64,000 nt of DNA from the NCBI RefSeq assembly GCF_900496995.4, contig NC_044024.1:1736001-1800000 (forward strand), written 5' to 3'. The stretch comes from Aquila chrysaetos chrysaetos (taxonomy: Eukaryota > Chordata > Aves > Accipitriformes > Accipitridae). Numbering within the stretch: the first letter of the stretch is position 1; each line of letters starts with the position of its first letter. The notes under the pieces are model-generated. The model was not told where the DNA came from. It saw only the letters and a program-made list of their open reading frames with translations, and ran no database searches. This document shows, in pieces, positions 48,608 through 64,000 of the stretch. Made by a program: the position numbers and the translations under genes.

Positions 48608-50080
48608 GTGAGTGCTGCCTGCTCTGCTGCCTGGGCCCTGCCAGTGCTTTGGGGCACGGACTCTGCTGGTTTGTAAAACACTTGGGGCAGGGACATTGGT
48701 GTTGGACTGTGGCTGGAAGGAGGGTGGTTTGGGGCTGGAAGGGGAAAAATGTGGCCAAAAGGGTTTCTGTGTGGCCGAGTCAATGGGCGTGGGTGAAGGG
48801 GTCAGGTAGCAGCATGGGAGAGCTTAGCCAAGCCAGGAGGGGTCCAGGTTCCCTCTCTGGGGCTTGGGAGATGCAGAGGAGGAGTTCAGCTCTTCTCTCC
48901 TCCACCTTTCATTGCCTCGTCCCCAATTCCTGGGCTCTGGAGAAGGCCGAGTCTGCAGCACCGCTCTGCTCCCACTCCCTTTGCACCTTCTCTTGCTGCT
49001 GCCCAAGAAACCCTGCGGGAAAGGATGCTCAAGCTTCACATCCCGCGGCACCTGAGGGAAGCAAAGATCCTGTGTTTGGGGCTAATCCCTTGTTTTCCCG
49101 TGGGGAGGAGGATCATCTCCTCCCCCCCATATCAATTTCTTCCTTCTCCCCAGCATCCCTGCGGTTGCGTAAAGAGGCAACTCTGACCACATGCCCCTGG
49201 GGCTTAAAATCCTGCCTGGCCTTAAGCTCTGCTAATGTCAGAGCTGCCTAACTTTAAGAAGCTGAGCTCATCCCATCTAATCTCCCGGTGAAATCAGCTG
49301 GTGATCAGTGCGATATTTACGGTTTAATTCTGGATGCCAGGCTTGAGCAAGCAAAATGCAGGCAGCACAGTCAGGCAGGGCTGGGCAGCCCTGGCCAGGC
49401 TCCCGGTGTGAAGGCAGGGCTGCCAGCGCTGCCCGCCCAGAGCCGGCTCAGGGACGGGGACAGTCGGGGCTGTGCACCCCAAGACCCCCCTACCCACGGG
49501 GCGGTTAAGCTGCCCTCGACCTTTCTGCCTGCGGTTTCCTCGCTCTCCCGTGAGTGACAGGACAAAATGAGTCCCATTCCTGCCGTTAAGTCATGACAGC
49601 CAATTTCACGCAGACAAGAAAAATTCATAAAATTGAAACTCCGTAAGCCCTTGTCTTCATTTTCTTGCCTTTCCCAGCCTTGAACTTGTTCCCTTGGGAG
49701 TCACCCCTGTGCTTCCTATTTTCTGAAGCCTGCCTGCCTGGGGCATCGCTTTCCCTTTTTCTCTTCCACCTCCTCTTCACCACCTTTTTGGCCGGGGGCA
49801 AGGGGCTTGCACGGCTCGCCTGCCCCACCGGGTCTCCAGATGCTACCATGTGCCTTGTGTGCCGCCTTGAAGCTGGGCAGCCCCAGCTGAATCCTGAGCG
49901 TCCGAGCTCTGCAAAGGTGAAATGCCCAGCAGTGCCGCAGCCCTGCAGTTCGTTGGGATGTGAACGATTTTGTCCCGCTGGCTGGCAATGGCCGGCGGCT
50001 GCCCCTTCCCCGCTGCCTTGCCCAGCGTGCCCCCTCCGTCTCTCCCCGCAGATCCCTGCCTGCGCAGCCGCTGACTTAAA

Positions 50081-53000
50081 ATGGCAGAAGGAGCAAAGTA
50101 AGTGTCTCTATTTTATTTTTTTTAAATTGGGATGGAGCAGGGTGCTGCAGGGTAGGAGTGGGGGAGACCCAGTGCCCTGACCCTGGATGGGGCAAGAAAG
50201 CGAGCCCCCCCCCGGCTCCCCCCACCCACTGCCCCTGCGTGCAGGTACGTGAGCTCACTGTAGCAAGATGGACTGAGCTGTCGTGGGGTCATTGAAGCAC
50301 CTTCTCTTTTCTTCTGCTTGTCGGTGCTTTCTCACTTGCCGTTAAGACACAGCTGGCTAATGCACCCCTCCTCGATGGCCACACGCTGAGCTCAGGAGCA
50401 TGACATGCCCTGGGGCAGTGAGACCGGGGCAGGGGTTTGGGCTCCAAATTTGCAGGACACCAAATTCCCCAAGGCCAGGACATCCTGTGCACGCTCTGGC
50501 GTAGCTCTTGGAGATGCAGCATGCTTGCAGGGAAGCCCTCACCTCCTTGCCCCACGGAGATGAACGGCCACCCCCTCCCTCCCCACCCTGGAAGCGGGCT
50601 GTGCCGCATCCAGCCTGGTCCAGGGCATTCCCAACGCGTCTGCCTGTGTTTCCTTCACAGGGTGTTCAAGAAGACCAGCCCCAACAGCAAGGTGAGTTCA
50701 TGCACGCAGAGACGGGACTGTGTGCCCATGTGCAGGCTGTGCTGGGGCTCCCCTGGGGTGACTCTGCCCAGGGGACGGGACACAGGCTGGCCCTTCCTTT
50801 TGAGATCTGATTGATTCCTGCTATACCTGCCACGATGCCACTGCAGGGCTTGCTTTTCAAAGTAGAAATTAAAAAAAAAAACCTATACGAACCCTTAAAT
50901 GCAATGTCTGGTCCAACAGGCTAATGGGGTTAACGAGGCCCACAACACAACTTGGGGCTTGAAAATTTGGGGCAATTTAACAGCAAACACTAACTTGTTT
51001 CCTTCTTTCCTTTCACTGTGTGCTGCCTCCAGCTATCCATCTACTTGGGGAAGAGAGACTTTGTGGATCACGTGGAGTCAGTGGACTCCGTAGGTGAGTG
51101 GGGCCATGCCCGTGATGGAGGAGGAGGCACGGGGACCGAGCGGCCGGAGAGACCAGTCCCTGTGCTGGTGGCTGCTGATCTCTGCTTCCCTCCAGAGCAG
51201 GAGGAGCAAGGGCAGCTCCGGAGGAGCAAACGTCCCGTTTTCCTGCAAATACCCTTACAGAAAAATGGTGGGGAAAGGGACAAGTCCCTTTGCAAAACAA
51301 CTCGGCCAAGCTGCTGGTGGAGAAGCTGGAGGAGGCATCGCCGTCCTCCTGACTGGCAGCTTCCCTCAGTCACCTTCCCAGCTGATGAGCAGATTATTTG
51401 AATTTAAAAAGCGCTGTGTTTTTGCAATGATCTTCCTGGGCAGCTGAGCTCACCCTCCCTTCTTTGTTTATTTGCAGATGGCATCTGCCTGATTGACCCA
51501 GAGTACCTAAAGGACAGAAAAGGTATTAATACAGAAAACCCCACGTTATAAGAGGAAGGGATGGAAACCAGTGCAAAGCTTACCAGAAAACCTGGGACTG
51601 TAGTCAGGTTAAAGCTGCAATGGGTCGTCTACAGCTTGTTGTATGTCAGGGCCATGGCAGCTGACCTGGAGGAGAAGGCTGCCTCTTTCTTCTCATCTCT
51701 TCTGCCTGGGGCACCAGCTCTGAAGCTACCCGTGCCTTGCAGAAAGATGTGATGAATCTTGTTCACTTTATATTTAGTGTTTGAGGTCCAGGTCCTGGTA
51801 ACAGAGTCATATTTCTGCTGAAGAGTTATTACAGTAGTCTTTCCTTCTTTCCTCTTTATTCAACGCCTTTTCCCCAACCCATGCCTTCCCTTTATCTCAC
51901 CTTTCCCCTAACCCTGCTCCTCTCCATTTCCGTCTGGCTTCAGTGTACGTGACGCTGACTTGCGCATTTCGCTACGGCCGAGATGACCTCGACGTTATCG
52001 GGTTGACCTTCAGGAAGGACCTCTATGTCCTGACCACCCAGATCTTCCCGCCGGTGCCGGACCAGACACCCAAAACCCTCACTCCTTTGCAGGAGAAGCT
52101 GATGAAGAAGCTCGGGGAGAATGCCTACCCCTTCACCTTCGAGGTAAGGGCTGCTCAGCCCTTCCTGACCACACACCTCCGTGGTGTGCACCAGGGCTCA
52201 TCTCTGGGCATGCTCTTAATTTACTTTTTTCTTGCTTTCCCTGTTCTGCCCAGATTGCCACCAACCTGCCCTGTTCGGTCACCCTCCAGCCGGGACCAGA
52301 CGATGTGGGAAAGGTGAGCTGCTGTCCCCAACCTGTGTCCCCCAGACCCATTCCCTCCTGGCAGGGGGTTAAGTTGTGGGGTGCCAAAAACGAGAGCCGC
52401 TTCTCTTTCATGGGGATGTGGCCCATGGGGTGAGGGTTGGGGAGGAAGGATGGCTGGAGTCGGGACCAGGATCTCCGGGGATGTGGTGGAGGAAGGAGAG
52501 GAATGAACCTAAACCTCAGGCAGCTCTGAGCCCCTCCTGCTTAGTGACCGTATGTGTCCTCCCAGGCCTGCGGCGTGGACTTCGAGGTCAAAGGATTTTG
52601 TGCTGAAAATCTGGAGGAGAAAATTCACAAGAGGTATTTGAAGGGGATCCCCTTCCTAACCCGTGGCCAGCTCAGGGGTCGGGCTGAGGACCTGCTGTCA
52701 GCCTGTGCCACACTTGGATGGCGTACTTTGCCCGAAGGAGGGGCAGTGGTCCCCGTGTCAGAGCCCACCATGTCCTAAGAGCAGGCTGCAGCTTGCGTCC
52801 TTTGGCTAGAGACCTTGTGAAGTCCCCGAAGACAGCCGATGTGTCCCCCTCGAAGGCTGTGTTGACACGTCCCTACTGGGGGTGACCGCTTCTCGCCCTG
52901 CAGGAACTCGGTGCGCCTCATCATCCGCAAGATCCAGTTTGCACCCCTAATGATGGGGCCAGCCCCAAAGTCGGAGACCACCCGGCAGTTCATGATGTCC

Positions 53001-56000
53001 GACAAGCCCCTGCACCTCGAAGCCTCCCTGGATAAGGAGGTCAGTACAGGAGCCATCCCCTGGCTTGTGCCACCACCTGTGTCCCCAGAGATGGGGACCA
53101 GGATGCCCAGTCGTGTAACCGAGCCTCTTCCCACTGCAGATCTACTACCACGGAGACCCCATCAATGTGACCGTCAACATCAACAACACCACCAACAAGA
53201 TCGTGAAAAAAATTAAGCTCTCAGGTGAGAGGAGGCAGGAGGGGCATGTCCCGGCACCCGCCACGTCCCAGCCTCCCTGTCGGAGATGGGGATTGTGCGC
53301 CCGTGCCTCTGCCGTGTCACCAACACTGCTCTCTCTTGTCTCTTCTCAGTTGATCAGATCACAGATGTGGTCCTCTATTCGCTGGATAAATACACGAAGA
53401 CTGTGTGCACCGAGGAGATAAAGTAAGTAAAAAGGGACTGGGGGTGGCATGGCATTGCGGCCAGAAGGAGGAAGAGAAAGGAGGAGGTGGGGGGAGAGTG
53501 ATGTGGAGAAGGAAGACAGCTTTACACCAGGCAGCAAAAATATCAGGGTTAGAAGAGCAGGTGCAGAGGAAGCAGAGGAGAGGGAAGGCTGTGGACACCG
53601 TGCCCCCCCCCAGCACAAGCTGGTGTCGGCTGGGGAGGTCCCTGGGGGAACGTGCGCAGCTGCCCCCCCGGCTGCTTCCTCTCCTTACTTTGCATCTCTG
53701 AGGCCAGCCGCAGCCTCTGCGCCCCTGAGAACCAGGCAGGCTGCAGCAGAGGTGAGGGGTAGGAAAAAGAAGTGGTTGTATAAGGGAACGAAAGGAGGAA
53801 ACAAGCCCAGGCAGCTGCGTGGGGAGGGGAGGGGTAGGGGGGGTCTGGCTCTGCCTATGTGCCTGGTGCGATGCTGAGCATCCCCAGTGGGTGACGAGCA
53901 CCCACCAGGCTGGTGTTGGCTCTGAGCTCTTCTCTCCCACCCCTTCCAGCGAGAACGTGGCAGCCAACTCCACCTTCTCCAAAACATACTCCATCACCCC
54001 CACGCTCTCAGCCAACCGTGAGAAGCGAGGCCTTGCTCTCGACGGCAAGCTCAAGCATGAGGACACCAACCTGGCTTCCACCACCATGTAAGACCCAGGC
54101 GGGCTCCCCTGCTCCCCGCCACGGCCGGACCCATGCCTTCCCTCCTCTCCGGCTGCTTCCCACTGCTCAGGATGCTCTGGGCTCCCATCAAGGTTCCCCC
54201 ACACCTCCTGTGCCTGAGCCCACCCTGTCCAGGTGGAAAATGTGGGGATTTTGTGACATGGCCACAGACCCACCTCTCCACCCCATAAGAGAGCCGTAGC
54301 CTCCCAGTCCCAGCCGTCTTCCAAAGCCCCTGTATCCCTCTGCAGAACTGCATCGGGTCTCATCTCGTGAGTAAATCCCAGCTCAGACAGCTCAAGTGGC
54401 CTCCAGAAACTGCTCTGTGGCTTCAGCCAAATGACCTGCCATCCCCTCTCTTTTTACTGCCACGTTGTGTTGTCCTTTCCTGCTAAAATCCAGTGCACCT
54501 CGCACAAAATGGGGCACGGAGACAGCCCTGGGAGCTGCCGTGGGGGGAGCGGACGGGGTCTGCGAGCAGCACTGCCCGCCTCACCGCTCCACTCTGCCTT
54601 TCTCCTAGCCTGAGACCCGGCATGGACAAGGAGGTGCTGGGCATCCTGGTGTCCTACAAAGTGAAGGTCAACCTGGTGGTGTCCCGAGGAGGGTGAGGCT
54701 CTGCGGCCGCGGGGGGTAGGGACCATCCCCTTGGGCCCTGCTGTGGGATCTTGTACCACCGGGCAGATGACGAAGGGACTCATGCCGTGGATCCCCTTGT
54801 CCCTGCCCTGCTCCCCCAGGCCACGGGGCAGCCAGACGCTGGGCTCCTGCCATGGATCCGTGCTCCCTGACTCCCACGCCCCCCATCCCCATCGCCGCTG
54901 CCCTTCAACCCTATTATAAATCATTTTCTACCTTATTATAAAGCAAAGTCTAACACCTCCCCTCCTCTGCATTGGCTGATTTCTGTCCCTTCTCTCCCAC
55001 TGCCGCAGCATCCTGGGGGATCTCACTGCCAGGTAAGGGAGGAGCTGCCTGCAGGACCCAGTGCAGCATAGTGCCCAGTGCCCGCACGGTGCGGCACTGG
55101 GCAGGTTCATTGAAAGAAGTGGTTTTCCTTCCAGCGACGTTGGAGTCGAGCTGCCTGTCATCCTGATGCACCCGAAGCCTGCAGACGGTAAGTAGCGCCT
55201 GGGATGCTGCCAGAAGACCCAGGAGGAAGAGGCAGTCCCTGTTCAGAGGGGAACTTGTAAAAGCACCACTGATGCAGCTGCCTCCGTGCAAAGAGCCCTG
55301 CTTTGCCCCGGCATCCCTGGCTGTTGGACGGGCAGAGCTGCTCCGGCTGCACGGCAGCCACCCTCTCTCTGGGACCAGTGTGGGAGCAGCTCTTCTCCCC
55401 GTGGCACCCTGGGGGCCACCCATCCCAATGTCTCTCTTTCCAGAAAAACACTTGAGCATTAAGTTAGTTGAAATGCCCTTTCTCTATTAACCTGCATGTG
55501 TGTCTCTCTCAATCCTTGCCTCCCTGTGCTTTGCTTATCAATGGACTACAGATAAGCCAAGGTAAAGAGATGTTTCCTTATACCTCAAGCCAGTATTTCC
55601 TCTAACACATAAACCATACAGATCCATCACAGATGGATGTGATGCCCCATTCCAGCTTGAGATTATGTCCTTGGATTAAATCATCCAGGCCTCAAAGTCC
55701 TGAGCCCCTGCGTCACAGCAGACAGCATGTCACCCTCCATGGTGGCACAGGCAGCAGGAGCACTGTCACAGGCTGGGAGGATTCAAATGCTGGGCTCGGC
55801 ACGTGTTCTGCCGATTTCCAGGGCTTATTTTGCAACTCCGCTTGCTGCAAACGCAGCAGCCTCTCCTGCTGCAAGCCCAGACCTCGCCTTGTCCCTTGGA
55901 AGCAGCCAGCAGTGCTCTGTCTCCCAGTCGCAAGTGCCACCGCTGCACATAACGTCCCCTACGGCCTTGGTCCCCATCTGCCCCACGCTGAGGCCCCTTG

Positions 56001-57034
56001 GCTGCTGGAAGCGGCGCTGGTCACAGCCCCGTGCCCCTGCACGCTCCCCGTTGCCAGAGCCCTCTTCTCCTCCCACCACATGAGCTTATTCCAGCTGAAG
56101 CCACAGCTGGGGTTGCTTCCCTCTGGGAAGCTGCAGCATGCCAAACCCATTCCTGGCAGCCGTGCCTGGCAGCCACGGCCGCCAACCAGCCCCACAGCCG
56201 GCCCTGGCTTGCAAAGCCCCAAAAGGCTGTTTTTGTGTCTGGTTACACCCTGCCACGGGATGCGAGCGCTGGGATTTGGAGCCTGGAAACTCGGGCTGCA
56301 ACTGCAAGGCTTTCACACCAAAGCCTATCAGTTTCCCAGCCCAGCGAGGATATTTAAACTTCCAGAGGAGGAAATCTCTTGGCCTGTCCCCACCATCGCT
56401 CCCTGTAGGTTTTGCCAAGTCTTTTCACATTCGCAAGCTTTTGGAATCCGTTTTGCTGACTCTTTTTTTTCCATTTTCTTCCCCCACTTTTCATTTTGCG
56501 GCTCTCCCTTGATGTCATCTGCCGCTTGCCTTTCGCAAGAAGGTAACTAATCTCTTTGTCTCCACTTTAATTTCTTTTCCTTCCCTTTTTTCCCTTGACA
56601 ATGCAAAACAGCGTCTTTAAAAAAAACGCCGAAAGTTGCAGTTGCTCTCGCCCAGCTCCTCCGGTCACGCACGCTCGTAGCAGAGCCAGTGATCTGTCCT
56701 GGATTTGCGTGCTTGGCTCAGGCTGTGGCTTGCAGTGACCCCACGCTACCTGACTGCTCCCTGCAGTGTGTGGGGTGACGGGGACGGGGCCAGCACCAGC
56801 AGGATTTGCGTGCTGTCCCCTAGTTTGGGGGGGTCAGCAGGGATTTCGCCCTTTTCGCTGCGGTGCATCCCGGGCAGCCGGAGAGTAGGCTCCCCGTGGC
56901 CGCCTTTCCCCGGCTCACCACGCTTTGCTCTCCCTTCCAGCGAGGAGGACATCGTCATCGAGGAATTCGCTCGCCAGAAACTCAAGGGGGAGAAAGACGA
57001 CGAGGAGGAGGAGGCCAACAAAGAGGAAAGCTAA
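50081..57034 (+). CDS. ARR3: ARR3, cone arrestin
   Basis: Cytosolic protein that binds phosphorylated, light-activated cone opsin and stops transducin signalling. Coding exons: 50081-50097, 50661-50691, 51033-51093, 51478-51522, 51944-52143, 52254-52313, 52566-52633, 52904-53039, 53140-53224, 53350-53422, 53950-54087, 54609-54692, 55009-55032, 55135-55187, 55552-55561, 56941-57034; 392 residues, all phases consistent. It starts [20 protein letters not shown]. The N-domain carries [20 protein letters not shown], and the lariat loop [16 protein letters not shown] supplies polar-core acidic residues. [18 protein letters not shown] and [20 protein letters not shown] follow. The tail [14 protein letters not shown], then an acidic run, is more like beta-arrestin than human ARR3. 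The exon of only 10 bases is a known kind of arrestin micro-exon. The neighbours P2RY4 and RAB41 confirm the human Xq13.1 position. Confidence 0.96.
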
Positions 57035-57375
57035 GCCAGCTGCCTGTTCACACGGACGGCCACCGGGTCCCACGCGCCCCGGTTTGGGACGTAGATGCCC
57101 GTAGCGCGTTCCCTGCTGTACCGCACGCAGTGCAGACACCTCAGCCCTCTACGCGCGCGGTGCGATGTATTCCCTTAGGGTACACCTTCCTCCCCGCTCC
57201 CCGGGCTCCTCGCACCGACTCCAAGACCCCGGTTGCGGCGGAAAGCCCGACTGCCCGCAGGACGGTGCTCCCACCTCCTCGCACCCACGGGTGCCAGCGA
57301 GGGGACGGGGAGGGTGCCGTCGCCGGCGTGTTTGTCGTTTGCCTGCGTTACGCGATACTCTGTGACACCGTTATC

Positions 57376-57381
57376 AATAAA
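57376..57381 (+). terminator. ARR3: Poly(A) signal of ARR3
   Basis: AATAAA lies about 340 bases after the ARR3 stop and only about 400 bases before the next start codon, so ARR3 ends very close to the RAB41 promoter. Confidence 0.85.
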
Positions 57382-57597
57382 CCCGCCCCAGCGGGCCCGG
57401 TGCAGGCTCTGTGTCGTGGTACCGCGGAGCGAGGCCCACCCCGGGGCCGCGGGAGAGCCCGAAGCGGGCAGGCGGCGCTTCAGGCTGCCGCGGGCCTCGG
57501 CGGGAAGGCGAGGGACTGCAAAACCCGGCGGCCGCCGCTCCTGGCCAGGGGACCCCCGGTACAGGCCGCAGAGCCTGCCGCCACCGGAGACCGGCCC

Positions 57598-57680
57598 GCT
57601 GCCATGGCAACCGCCCGCCCTGCGGAGGGGCGGGGGGGTGTGGCGGAGTGACGCGCCGGTGACGGCGGCGGAAGTGACGC
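57598..57680 (+). promoter_or_regulatory. RAB41: RAB41 promoter: RFX-like X-box and ETS/CRE element
   Basis: GCTGCCATGGCAAC at 57598-57611 differs by one base from the palindromic RFX X-box GTTGCCATGGCAAC. CGGAAGTGACGC at 57669-57680 matches a composite ETS and CRE-half site, and TGACG words recur nearby. They lie 100-180 bases upstream of the ATG in a CpG-rich, TATA-less stretch. Confidence 0.55.
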
Positions 57681-57777
57681 TCGGCGGGGGGGGCGGCGGC
57701 GGCGGCGGTCCCGGTGTACGCTCGGCGGTGTCTCCTTCTCCTCAGTCACGGCTCCGGCTCGGCCTCCCCGCGCCGCC

Positions 57778-63635
<5,858 letters not shown>

Positions 63636-64000
63636 TGAGCTGGAGTGTCTGCAGGGACCTTGCATTTAACATGTACCTTTTATGCATTGGAAGTGGTGGT
63701 GTTATCTGAAAAGGGCTAAGATAGGCGCTCGGCCCCAGGACTGTAGGTGTTTCATGGGCTGAGGGGACGTAGCTGAGCATCTTCCTCCACAACCAGCGGT
63801 AACTCCATCCCATAATACAGAAACTGGGGAACTGGAAAACTCTGGTCTGCTCAAAGCTCAGACAATGGAAATGATACACAGAGGATTGACAGGTAGGTGA
63901 GTAGGGATTGTGACTTCTCGTGTGTCTGTGCTGATTGGAATGAAAGGTGATTGGTAGCCTTTGGAAAGCTTTATACTTTTTCTGATTGGGGTGGGTTTTG

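Noticed and set aside
55633-56550. 305-residue frame inside the last ARR3 intron
   Set aside because: No recognisable domain and no in-phase splice partners in ARR3, and the intron is bounded by clear exons on both sides. Likely chance.

Overview
This window is vertebrate nuclear DNA, almost certainly avian (at least sauropsid). Genes are compact and multi-exon, with short GC-rich introns, GT-AG splice sites and CpG-rich promoters; bacterial operon features are absent. I recognised no complete transposon, CR1 copy, provirus, tRNA or rRNA. Seven protein-coding genes could be assembled exon by exon with open frames and matching splice phases. In order they are WNT11B (+), IGBP1 (+), a DGAT2-family acyltransferase (+), P2RY4 (-), a SHIP2-type inositol 5-phosphatase with SH2 and SAM-like domains (-), ARR3 cone arrestin (+) and the 5' part of a RAB6-like GTPase in the RAB41 position (+, running off the right end).

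Layout: 1-1.9 kb upstream sequence; 2-5 kb WNT11B with poly(A) signal near 6.1 kb; 6.1-12.9 kb intergenic; 13-18.6 kb IGBP1; 20.9-24.9 kb DGAT2-like gene; 26.4-28.1 kb P2RY4, convergent with the DGAT2-like gene; 28-33 kb intergenic; 33.1-44 kb SHIP2-like gene (27 coding exons, minus strand); 44-48.4 kb intergenic; 48.5-57.4 kb ARR3; 57.8 kb to the end, RAB41.

The gene order IGBP1, DGAT2-like, P2RY4, ARR3, RAB41 corresponds to human Xq13.1. The same families (WNT11, DGAT2/MOGAT2, P2RY2/P2RY6, INPPL1, ARRB1, RAB6A) lie together on human 11q13, so the window reads as one half of a pair of blocks left by vertebrate whole-genome duplication. It keeps members that human Xq13.1 lacks: WNT11B and the SHIP2-like phosphatase. 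The genes do not form one pathway. They cover Wnt signalling, PP2A regulation, acylglycerol or wax-ester synthesis, nucleotide sensing, PI(3,4,5)P3 turnover, cone phototransduction shut-off and Golgi traffic; their proximity is ancestral synteny.

I found no wholly new biological system. The points most worth a second look are the extra SHIP gene with its decayed C-terminus, the DGAT2-like N-terminus of the acyltransferase, the beta-arrestin-like tail of the cone arrestin, the A'-type exon of the RAB6-like gene, and several hexanucleotide or minisatellite arrays close to start codons and splice donors.
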